Part shown: positions 23,482 through 32,794 of the stretch, in pieces
Position numbering within the stretch: the stretch's first letter is position 1
How the letters are laid out: each line of letters starts with the position of its first letter
NCBI GenBank assembly: GCA_037903355.1
Contig: JBAJFE010000012.1
Location: 124,001-188,000 of the forward strand
From: Trichuris trichiura
Lineage: Eukaryota > Nematoda > Enoplea > Trichinellida > Trichuridae
Reading direction: 5' to 3'
Length of the DNA: 64,000 nucleotides
Position numbers and translations under genes: made by a program
Notes under the pieces: generated by a model
The model's input: only the letters and a program-made list of their open reading frames with translations
Told to the model about the DNA's origin: nothing
Database searches by the model: none

Positions 23482-24604
23482 TGAGGGATGTTTGGAAAGT
23501 TCCTGGAAAGACGGTGCAGATTCTAACAGGACGCCAACGGATGCGCCAAAACATGTTTGATCTTATGTTCGCTATCTTCGGACTTGTACGGAGAGGTAGC
23601 CTTATCTGACGTTGCTCCAGTGTGGTGCAAGCTGCTCCTGAAGTAATCATTTTTCTCATGATATTCAAAATGTTCGTTTTGAGGTCAGTGCTAACATTAA
23701 ATTTCTATCTAAGCGTGGTTGGCAGCTGAGGAAGATTATTCAGTCTTTGCAGCAGGTTTACGGTAGTGCACCATTTAAATCGGTTGTCTATGAGTGGATA
23801 AGGCGTTTCAAGGAGGGCAGAGAGGCCATCAAAGACGACCAGAGAGCGTAAAGACCAGCAGCCGCAGCGAGCGGAGGAACCGTGGCCCTCTTCCGGAACC
23901 TAGTGGAAGGAAACCGCAGAATTAACGTCAGAAGGATTGCTAGAATGGCTGAGATCTCTCTCCACTCAGAATTTGAAATACTGCATGAAACCCTTGGTCT
24001 GGGGAAGCTTTCAGCTCAATGGGTCACAAAAGCGTTGCGCGAAGAACATCTGGTTCGACGCGTTAACCTTTCTCAGAAGCTTTTAACGAAGATTAAAGCA
24101 AATGACACTGGGTTTTCTGACCGTACCGCCACGGGAGATGAAACGTGGATCTACCAATATGACCCTGAGATTAAGATTCAATCTGAGCAGTGGTTACCGA
24201 GTGGGTCAGCAGCTCCAGCCAAGTTCAAAGCGATGCGGTCGGCTAGAAAGGTTAAGGCGACCATATTCTAGAACTCAGACAGAGTAACTCTGACTGACTT
24301 CCTCAGAGAGCGGACAGTCACGGCAAGTTATTACAAAGCGGTATTACAAAAAGTAAAGACCGCAGTGGCAAGAAAATGGCGTGGCAAGTTGCACCTCAGT
24401 GTCCTTTTCCATCATGATAACGCGCCGTCTCGACTTAGTGCAATACACAGCCTCCAGGACTCTACGAGAAAGGTCTGCGGAAGTGGAGACACCGCCTGCA
24501 GAAGTGCCTAGAGGTTGTCGGAAGATACGTTGAGAAATAAGTTTGATATCGTTGCAAATAAAGTTTTTATTTAATTTTTCCAGGAACTTTTCAAACGACC
24601 CTCA
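23482..24604 (+). mobile_element. Mariner transposon relic with intact terminal inverted repeats
   Basis: Left end TGAGGGATGTTTGGAAAGTT and right end (reverse complement TGAGGGTCGTTTGAAAAGTT) form TIRs of nearly 30 bases, flanked by TA on both sides. Inside are mariner transposase fragments: SSVKFPQ-like helices are lost to frameshifts, but 23882-24271 reads LGLGKLSAQWV, TGDETWI (first catalytic D) and QWLPSGSAAPAKFKA, then after a nonsense change YYKAVLQKVKTAVARKW and HHDNAP (second catalytic D). Sequence between HDNAP and a C-terminal VGRYVEK segment is shortened, removing the third catalytic Asp region. Inactive copy of about 1.1 kb. Confidence 0.9.
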
Positions 24605-24878
24605 TATATTCACAGTTGGGATGGCTGTTTAGCTCAGTCCTTTCGTTGACGCCTAGGAGTAGATATTTCTGCAGTTGGAATTCCGCTAGCTACCATGGAA
24701 ACTACTATCATAACGAATGTCAAATCAACACACATTGACACACGTGCAAAGTGGTCTCCGCACAGCCAAAGTGACTGGGTCAAGATGGTTAGGTCAAAAC
24801 GCTCGCAGGTCAAGTTGTCAGAACGGCCTTAAACTGTCGTATCTTTTTCTGTTTTCGTCGTATAGCTTCTGATTTGCA

Positions 24879-25303
24879 GACAACTTGACCTAGCAGGTCA
24901 TCTGTGCAGCCAAACGAACCTGTTCTACGTGAACCGGTTGACTTGACCTTTCCGCGTCTGTCGGATTACTCTGTTGGCCAACTTTCTTCAAATTCTCTTG
25001 TTAGCCACATTAACTGCACGGCTCGGTGAGCGAGGTGGCTGTGTTGTCAACTGTGAGCATAAACGTAAGTTGATTACAGTCATTGATACTAACAGGACTC
25101 AATTTTCAGCAGTAGCTGTGCACAGCATAAGCTTAACCCAAAAAGCGACTCTGCGCAAATTGTACATTTACAGTCATTCACTAAAGCAATCTCGGCGGAG
25201 ACGCAGTAAGGTCAACTTGGCCGGATCGCTACGAATGGGGTCATCGCCTGCTGAGAAAATTGCATGCACGTCAACGAAGCGTGACCTGCTGGGTCAAGTT
25301 GTC
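24879..25303. repeat. 22-bp inverted repeats around a short segment, with related copies
   Basis: GACAACTTGACCTAGCAGGT at 24879 matches, with one change, the reverse complement of 25282-25303. Related GGTCAAGTTGTC or GGTCAACTTGG motifs occur at about 24780, 24810, 24935 and 25212. It could be a small element or an unusual motif cluster. No clear target duplication. Confidence 0.45.
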
Positions 25304-25411
25304 CCAAAAGCGGAAACCATCGAGAGAAAGCACAAAAAAACTTTATAAATTCCATTAGACAATGGATGCTTTCTATTCTGTTCTCCGCTGGGCAAGAAAA
25401 GAGACGTAAGT

Positions 25412-25816
25412 ATGACAAGCTCTGTGTCGCAGCGGAATAAGGAAAAGTTTTTTCACAACGGATATATGTATACGTTCGCCCAGTTCAATCATTCAAAGGA
25501 AATTAAGTTTTGGAGATGCGACAAGCGACATATATTCGGTTGTATAGCAAGACTACATACTTCTGCCGCTACGAATGAAGTCCTCAAGCAAGTGAATGAC
25601 CATTGCCACGACAGTGATCCTAATAAAGTTGAAGTGAACGCCTATTGCGCTGCCATAAAGCGCAGAGCCGAAGAGACTCTGGAATTGCCGGACGTAATTA
25701 TAGACGAGGAATACAAAAATACGGATCCCAGTGTGAGGTCGCAGCTGCCCAGCAACGAAGCCATGAAGAAGGTCATTCAGCGAAAAAGAGCATCGATGAA
25801 ACCAAGACCAATATAG
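25412..25816 (+). CDS. FLYWCH-type zinc-finger protein, probably a transposon-derived fragment
   Basis: A 134-residue frame. Residues about 11-70 show the FLYWCH pattern: FFHNGYMYTF, then IKFWRCDK, GCIARLHT and DHCHD, giving the C-C-H-C-H ligand set. A segment with ELPDVIIDEE and LPSNEAMKKVIQRKR follows, as seen between the finger and transposase in MULE-type elements and in nematode FLYWCH proteins. The frame then stops with no transposase after it, so this is a truncated mobile-element gene or a domesticated finger. No intron needed. DNA binding is inferred from the family. Confidence 0.6.
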   Translation: MTSSVSQRNKEKFFHNGYMYTFAQFNHSKEIKFWRCDKRHIFGCIARLHTSAATNEVLKQVNDHCHDSDPNKVEVNAYCAAIKRRAEETLELPDVIIDEEYKNTDPSVRSQLPSNEAMKKVIQRKRASMKPRPI

Positions 25817-25824
25817 TCTGCTAA

Positions 25825-27180
25825 TGGGTGCCTGGTTGGACTAACCTACTAACGCTGCCGGTATGAAAATAATTATGAAATAAAGTTTTAAATGTAAAGG
25901 CTTGAAACAGGCGGCGAGCATCGTGAATGAGCGTTATGTGAACTGGGAATATGATATATTTTTTCAGGAGCACAGTGCATCGACGCAGGCGTGTTTTCCG
26001 CAGTGATCTAAGCCAGTTTAACAGGAACATTACTGAGCGCAACAATGACATGGCAGAAGTCTTTTACTACCCAGGGAGTCCAGATGTCTTTAAATATTAA
26101 CAGTTTCACAGAGAATACGGTTTTTCTTAACGGGCGCACGAAGTCAAGCAACCGCATGTATCTTTGAGATGCTGTTTTTCTCGTGGCATAGATGGGATTA
26201 CTTGTTACTGCCGGAAAGCAGTAGGAAACTGATGGAAAGCATTAGATGATCCATTTTGTCAGCGGTGATATGGAAAACATATAAGAGAGGGTAATTTCAA
26301 GTGCTAACACAAACTGAACTCCTTGGATGTTCAAGAGATACCGCGTTGAGATCTTCGAGTTCAGTCAAGTTCCCTCAGGAAAAGGAATTGCGATGGGGAA
26401 ATTATTTTCATACTTCAATGACATATTTCCCAAATAAATTGCTCCTATCAAATGAAAGAGAAAACAAGAAATTTCTTTCTGTAACTCTTAATTATTCGCA
26501 AAATATTCCTGTATGGTGTAACACAATATCGCACCGTAACCCTACACACTTAGGTGGATTTCTTAACTTCTCATCATGTCACTTAGCTGCGCAATGATAC
26601 AGGTAACTCACAATGCTAATGACTGACCGCCTGAAGCCTGTAACCCTGAATCAGCGCGCTCTGACTGAGACATGCAAAGAAAGCACGCGGAAGAAGCGGA
26701 TACCCAACATAACTCACTAGTCTAACGCTACTGGAAATCCCTCCTGAGGATTTGGGCATCCATGGAAACTAGACTTTCCGCTGACTACTACGCAAACAAG
26801 AAGGAAAGCTATCAAAATAGTAGTAAAGCTACCAAACTTCAGTGCTTTTGAGAATGGTATCCACCTACCAATGACCAGTGCTCTGAGGTTGCCGTGGAGT
26901 TAATTATGTTCACATTCCAAATGTAAAAGACAAAGAAGTGCAATGTTTACACAGTCTATGTTGCCAGCAACTCAGGCCACATGTCCGAGAACATATGAGC
27001 TGAACGTATTGCGAACTTTCCATGAATTCACAGGGATACATTCTCACTGTCATTGTGCTGGAAAAGGTCACTATGGTTGGACTGGCCGCTGAAATTTTCC
27101 GTGAACAGTGATGAGTAGCAGTTTCAGCTGGTAGCCTTCCCTGTAATCTATCTCCATTGACATTTCCATTAAAAATTTTG
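25825..27180. other. No gene I can support
   Basis: Only short unrelated frames; the longest, 26301-26597 on the plus strand, has no recognised motif. Confidence 0.4.
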
Positions 27181-27803
27181 GTTAAGTTCTATGCAGGGAA
27201 CGGATGACCACACTCAATAAAACATTAACAAATGTGTAAGCCATAGGCAAGGCGATGTCGTCGTGTTGAAAATGTGGTTTCTTGGTACGGGAGCGTATGT
27301 TTTCATAATGCAAAAGTTTTATTACGGAATTATTCCCGTTTAATGTGCTAAATAACTCCGGAGCTTTCGGGTCGACCGAGACCCGTCCCGATGATAACAC
27401 ATCTTAAGTTTGCATCGAACTTCAGACCCCCTGAGCTCTATGGTCTCCCAAAAGTACACAAACCAGGGATTCCAATGAGACCAATAGTCTCCACCATTAC
27501 TAGTATCACAAGTGAACTCAGTCGATACTTAGGAACGATCATCAAACCACTTACTGGCAAAGAGCGGTCCTTTATCAAAAATAGCAAAACCTTTGTCAAC
27601 GAAATCCGGAGTCACTACTTAGAACCAGATGAGATTCTGGTTAGTTATGATGTAAAAGAACTATTCCTGAGCATCCCCATATCAGATACCCTTGAGATCC
27701 TGGTGCTTTTGTACGGGAGCGTGTGTTCTCATGTTGAAATTGTCTTTATTACGGATTTTCTCCCGTTGTAAACTAAAAACAAAAAGATTGTTTCTTCCGA
27801 AGC

Positions 27804-27831
27804 TTTCGGGTCTGCCGCGACCCGTCTTCAG
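27804..27831 (-). ncRNA. Hammerhead-ribozyme-like core (minus-strand arm)
   Basis: Reverse complement reads CTGAAGA, stem II CGGGTC/GACCCG with a six-base loop, then AAA completing CGAAAG. This matches the CUGANGA ... GAAA catalytic core. The short stem III and the UH cleavage position are not clearly preserved, so activity is uncertain. Confidence 0.55.
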
Positions 27832-27858
27832 CGGACCACCACAAACTTCACTGGTCCG

Positions 27859-27886
27859 CTGAAGACGGGTCGCGGCAGACCCGAAA
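27859..27886 (+). ncRNA. Hammerhead-ribozyme-like core (plus-strand arm)
   Basis: Same core as its mirror image at 27804-27831: CTGAAGA, six-base-pair stem II, GAAA. The two cores diverge from the palindrome centre. Stem III again looks degenerate. Confidence 0.55.
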
Positions 27887-29047
27887 GCTTCGGAAGAAAC
27901 AATCTTTTTGTTTTTAGTTTACAACGGGAGAAAATCCGTAATAAAGACAATTTCACCCTTGAGATCCTATACAATCTCTTCTATGCAGACACAAGTCTAC
28001 CCACCAGAACTAAACTAAATCCCTTTCACATTGTCAAATTGGTTTCCTTTTGCATGGAAGAAGGCAATCATTTCACTTTTGATAACAAGTACTACAAACA
28101 ATCTAGCGGAGTACCTATGGGCAGCCCCTTATCTCCAGTATTAGCAGAAATATTTATGGAAAGCTTTGAAAGACAGATGTTTGCAACGGTAGACAAACAC
28201 ATAGTTCCACGCCTTTTCAAAAGGTACGTAGACGACATATTCGTAATTATTAAAGCTGGAAAGGAAGAGCAATTTTTACAATTCCTCAACAACATCCGCC
28301 CGAACCAGGACGGGTCTCGGTCGACCCGAAAGCTCCGGAGTTATTTAACACATTAAACGTGAATAATTCCGTAATAAAACTTTTGCATTATGTCGTCGTG
28401 TAGCCAAAAAGACAATAACAAAAAGGAGAAACCTAAGTCACTGAAAGTTTTAAGTCGTCTTTAACCGCGGCACTAACTCGGCCTAATCATAACGGTTTCG
28501 GTGGTTGGATTATGGTTTCGAAACAATAAACGTTATGTGAAAAAACGGGTTGAAATTGTATAAGTGTTTTCAAAGAGCAAGAGTAAGTCTAAACGTAGGC
28601 ATAAGAAAATTAATTTCTCGAGCGAAGGCTCATTCAAAATTAATTTGTGCAGTCGAAAAGCAAAGCAGCATGACGAATGCGTTTTTGCCCCCTCCCCCAG
28701 TTTGAAATGGCAAACTGACAGTTCGTTTAAACAATGTTATCCTGCTAATTCGAGAATGATTTCCTTGCCGATCCTGTGTCGCAGCCATCTCTAGTTTAAA
28801 GTTTAAAACGATTAAGCGAGCAAAGCAGCAAATTGGTGTTATTTGCATCAACTATTTGCTTTTTTTTTGGTGTATGCACGCAAAAACTGTGTACCAGAGA
28901 ACTTCTTATCCGAAATAAGCAAAAAGTTTTTCGATTGGGCTACTTTGAAAAATTGACCTGCTTTGCGAATCAAGCGCGATGTGCAGGACAGCAATACCTC
29001 TTGACCATCACATTTTGTGTTTACTGTATTAGTTCTACCGGTGAAAG

Positions 29048-30630
29048 ATGCCCTACAATCTTCGACCTCACCCTAAAAAGACACCCTACAATCTTCGATC
29101 TCGCTCTGAAAAGACGCCCTACAATCTTCGATCTCGCTCTAAAGTTGTTTCTCTCGTACGCTTTTCGCGCAGAAGCACAGTTACTGATGTTTTTTTCAGC
29201 TGCCACAAACTGAAGACATTTTGGCAGAAGCAGACGTTCGAGCTAGTCGTTCAGCACTCGCTGGACAAGCTGCATCACGCAATGCAAAGCAAAATTCAGC
29301 GAAACGGGTAAGCCTTTCCTCAACTAAAATGCGAGCATACTTCATGCTTTCAAACAAAATGGGCAACAGAGCATGCTGTGCACGCTAGACTTTGTACTCG
29401 TTTATGCCCTCTAATCAAACGTTGACCTCTCATAAAGCGCTTGCACGATGATTTCTCCGCACGATTTGGCGGGCCCCATCCCCCATGGCCTCGCCGTAGT
29501 GCATGCTAAACGTAAGCCTTATAATTGGGCCCTCGCTTAATAAAAGGCAGGACATGATTTCCGGCGTGCATTCTTCTTCGCCGTTTCGTTCTGCCATTAC
29601 GCTAGCTTAGGCCAAAATATGACGGTTATTTGGGCACCTGAGAATTGCGCCGTAGCAGCTCGAAAACTGCCAAAGGAGTCTTTGCTGAGTAGCGCGGAGT
29701 GGGCAACGAACATGAGCATCAAGAATGCTCGACGGTATATTCTAGAATAAGTAATTAAAGACCTACAGTTTGTTTAGCTATGTTCATCCTAAATTTTCTC
29801 TAGTGCTATTCATGGGTGGTAAAGCATTCCTCTAATTGCCGTTAAATCTGGCATTGATTTCTCCTTGAAAGCCATTGCTACAGTAATGACGAGTCTCACT
29901 GCGTATCCCTTTACTGATCAACAGACGACTTGAAGCAACTAAATTATTAGTTTTACTGCTGCATTAAGTGAGACAAGCTTTCTCCACATGTTCTAGACGT
30001 CGAAGATTGCACCTGTTGTAACATTAAGAGAAATCACCTGTCCTCCTCTTCATGTGACACATGAATACTCGTCTCCGCTGCTAAATTTTATGGGCTGTGA
30101 CTCCTTTGAAGGGCAGAATTATTTCTTTCGCGACAGCGTGAGCGTATATTGTTTTGCAGTTTTTCTTACGGAAGCATTTTAGTCCAAGCGCAATGTGGCG
30201 AATGAATCAGATCAGTTGGGGACTTCAGCTGTGCAATCCTCATCCACAGGCGTTTCCTCAGACTCGTAAGGAGTGAGCTTTTAAATTTTCTTTTAAACTA
30301 TCCACTTCAAACAGTAGTTACGAAGTAACCATGCACTCGTGGACTTCGAGCAGCGAAGAAGAAGAGCAGCCAACCTGCTCATGTAAAACAAAGGAAAAGA
30401 AAATACCGTCATGGGCTAGCGGTTAGTACTTGATTGTTTCAACTTTGGTTTCTAAAATGTTCAGCTCTTCAGACGACAAACTGGAAGCTCGCCATGCTTA
30501 CCAGTTAAAGCATATTAACCCGAATGCGATTTTTGCCGGCGCTTGCCCACCACTGAAAGCTAAAGAGGTTTTTGGCAGGCGAAGAGAAATCAGAAGACAT
30601 TTAGAATCCGCTGTTTGGGAGAGGGATTGA
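29048..30630 (+). CDS. INCENP-like protein, short paralogue
   Basis: Five exons: 29048-29155, 29200-29307, 30183-30265, 30315-30421, 30473-30630, all in phase. Exon 1 holds three PYNLR repeats; exon 2 reads LPQTEDILAEADVRASR; exon 3 is serine rich. Exon 4 has SYEVTMHSW, an acidic SSSEEEE run and KKIPSWAS. Exon 5 gives DDKLEARHAYQ, AIFAG, KEVFG and LESAVWERD at the C-terminus. IPSWAS...AYQ...IFAG...EVFG is the INCENP IN-box (Aurora B binding) and SAVW corresponds to the TSS region, where TSS appears as LES. Introns before SYEVT (phase 2) and after WAS (phase 1, splitting the D codon) sit exactly where the long paralogue has them. It lacks the charged helix, the tandem exons and any recognised CEN box, unless more exons lie upstream. 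The ATG at 29048 follows an in-frame stop, so it may be the true start. Confidence 0.78.
29051..29144 (+). repeat. 33-bp coding tandem repeat (PYNLR), three copies
   Basis: Units at 29051, 29084 and 29117 (last one partial) encode PYNLRPHPKKT, PYNLRSRSEKT and PYNLRSRSKVV. The same HRYNLRSR motif occurs once in exon 9823-9915 of the long paralogue. Confidence 0.9.
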
Positions 30631-30639
30631 TCCCAGTGA

Positions 30640-31240
30640 ATTGTTTCAACTTCTGCATTAATTTTTCGGTAGTCCATCTTTGTTATTCCCTGCTCTTTCT
30701 GCAGTTGTTATGTCGTTATGTTTAAATATTTTAGGTTATGAATTTCTGGTTCCACTCCTGCGAGCTTAATTTTTGTTATCTTAGCTTCGTGCCAAAACAT
30801 TTTATTGTAAATACTTTAGTCCAACGGTCCTGCCTTTTTTGGTCAGTTTTCCCCGAACAGACTAATTTGTTGGTTTTTGCCGGTGTACTCATTTAAACTT
30901 TTGTCTCCCTCGTCCTTATTTGCGATTGCAGCGTTTAGGCCGCCATGACGTCTTGATTATTTTTTTAAAAATTACAGTAAGAACTGTCTAATCATGCTTA
31001 ACAACCTTAGCCTTGCGTTACTCATCAAAGACAGCTTTGTAATTGTACTTTACTTTTCATAGTTGAAGCATGTTGAGTCACGTTAGGTCTTTTCCAGTGA
31101 CCGCAAAAAAATATAAAGCCGTCTGGAGGCATGAGAACTTAAACGCCCATTACCAGGCGTTCTATCGTTCTCTTTATTAGGCTGTTAGAAACGACCTGCT
31201 CCGCATAGGTAAATCTAATTCTTGTAACAGTTATTTTTTA
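30640..31240. other. Intergenic, nothing seen
   Basis: No frame, RNA gene or clear repeat recognised. Confidence 0.4.
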
Positions 31241-31245
31241 AATTA

Positions 31246-32788
31246 CAGTGAAACCTCCCTAATCCGAATACCTCTCTAATCCGAATTCGTGGTACAGAAC
31301 AATAGAACGAAAGTACACAATAAAGATAATTAGGCTACGTGTGCGAAACGCACAGTCATTTGGCGGCAACGGCTATAAGGCAGCGAACCACCAGCCAGTG
31401 GTCCTTCCGGCATATGCTAACATAGCCACTGTCCAGCCACGGCTTTGGCGAGCCAATCTGGACCAATAGGTTGGCTGCAACAATTCACCTCGTGACGTAG
31501 GCGTCCACAAATGAACGGAAATATGCAACATAGCGGTCAGTATTGACATCGGACAGAGCTTGTCATATGTATATGAATACGCCGCGGGAGGACCGTCAAT
31601 CTAATTGCAGGATATGAACAAAAATAGAATCGTGTTATGCGAAGGTAGGGCTACCAGGCATCTGAAAGTAGGATTACCACCGCATTATACGGGAACAAAC
31701 CGTATATAAGGAGAGCACTACGGGAGTCAATATCACTGTATTCTGGTGTGTTATACGGTTTTGCAGTTGTCCAAGTGTATAAAAGAAAGCACATTACGCT
31801 TACGATAGAGAAGGTGGAGACAAAACATTGAGGAGGGGAGTGACCGGCTGAAGAACAGGAAGAATGCGATGGACGGCGCCTTTTATGCTTAAAAAGCGTT
31901 CCTTGTCGAGTTTCTTTTAAGGAAAGTTTGTCCCGTTGATAATATTTTTAATATTCCGGAGCTTTCGTGTCAAACGAGACCCGTCTTCAGCGGTGTTAAA
32001 ATAAAGCAATGAAGTAACGAAACTTTCACGGTGTTAAAATAATGTAATGGGTGTTGCGCAGGGATGTTTCAACTGTTTAAAGCCGAATGTTTTAAAGTAA
32101 ATTTCCTTGTGTCCTCATCTTCTGTCTGTCAGCTAGCCATTTTTCTTGTTGTGGATATATGTTGTTCTTCAGAAATTTCATTTTAAGGTTCTTCTCCATT
32201 TTTGTTGGTTTTGATCCGTAGTTCTTTGCTTTCTTTGTGTGTTTAGTCAAGTGAGCAGTTCCTGACTTACCCGTTAGCAAACGTCAAAGCCTGTTGAAGC
32301 AGACGCTAATAACTGACTACATAAAATAAATTTAGTCTTCGCGGACTTATTCTACACAGTGGAACGAAGGATGCGTACGTGTGTGCAACCCAAAAAACAA
32401 AGGTTACAATAGCCCAGAAATTACACAATAATCAGCCGCTAACTCAATTTTTTTTTGAGCCATCAGAACCGGCTAGCAACTACGAATATGGAAAAATAAG
32501 TTCACGGGAACTATTTCCCGTACCGCTTCGCGGTACAGCGTCCACACCTTATAAGAGACTAGTTTCTGCTGGTCAATCGTTTTCCTGAATCAGACGGACT
32601 TCGCTGCCCTCGGTAAGCTATTCACCGCTTGCAGGGGCTGACATCGCGTTGCAGACACCAGGAAAATGTATCTAAAATTGCATTACGTGCTTTTCTGTGG
32701 CCTACTGTAAGCCTCCTCCATAATCCGAATTCTTCTATAATCTGAACTACCCCTGCCCCGACGTGTTCGGATTAGGGAGGTTTCACTG
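31246..32788. mobile_element. TIR DNA transposon (pogo/Tigger-like ends), non-coding or decayed
   Basis: Ends CAGTGAAACCTCCCTAATCC at the left and the reverse complement GGATTAGGGAGGTTTCACTG at the right, each flanked by TA. The sub-terminal sequence repeats the motif (CCTCTCTAATCCGAAT; CCTCCATAATCCGAAT). TA target and CAGTGAAACCTC ends suit the pogo/Tigger group of Tc1/mariner, but no transposase frame longer than about 60 codons remains. A Penelope terminal-repeat fragment lies inside near 31920-32000. Confidence 0.8.
31920..32000 (-). ncRNA. Penelope terminal-repeat fragment with hammerhead-like core
   Basis: Minus strand reads CTGAAGA (31984-31990), a stem II with one mismatch (CGGGTC/GACACG), then GAAA (31963-31966) and AGCTCCGG. 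It is a solo terminal repeat inside the TIR transposon with no reverse transcriptase nearby. Confidence 0.5.
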
Positions 32789-32794
32789 TATATA

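Larger units (their letters stand above)
27702..27956. mobile_element. Nested inverted-repeat insertion with 12-bp target duplication
   Basis: A 255-base insertion splits the reverse transcriptase between DTLEIL and its continuation. Flanking copies of CCTTGAGATCCT at 27690-27701 and 27957-27968 are the target-site duplication. The insert is a near-perfect palindrome: arms of over 100 bases (around AACAATCTTTTTGTTTTTAG) meet at a short loop near 27840. The arms are Penelope-type terminal-repeat sequence, each with a hammerhead-like core. Confidence 0.88.
27255..28400 (+). mobile_element. Penelope-like retroelement copy 1, truncated and interrupted
   Basis: Encodes a Penelope-type reverse transcriptase on the plus strand: YGLPKVHK and LVSYDVKELF (motif A) in 27391-27690, then after an insertion GVPMGSPLSPVLAEIFME (motif B) and KRYVDDIF (motif C with YVDD) up to about 28300. 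The GIY-YIG endonuclease end is missing. The copy is bounded by inverted segments of about 75-80 bases: 27305-27380 and 28310-28398 share CCGGAGCTTTCGGGTCGACC in opposite orientation. Very close to the second copy at 62.8-64 kb. The insertion at 27702-27956 breaks the frame, so it is inactive. Confidence 0.88.
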
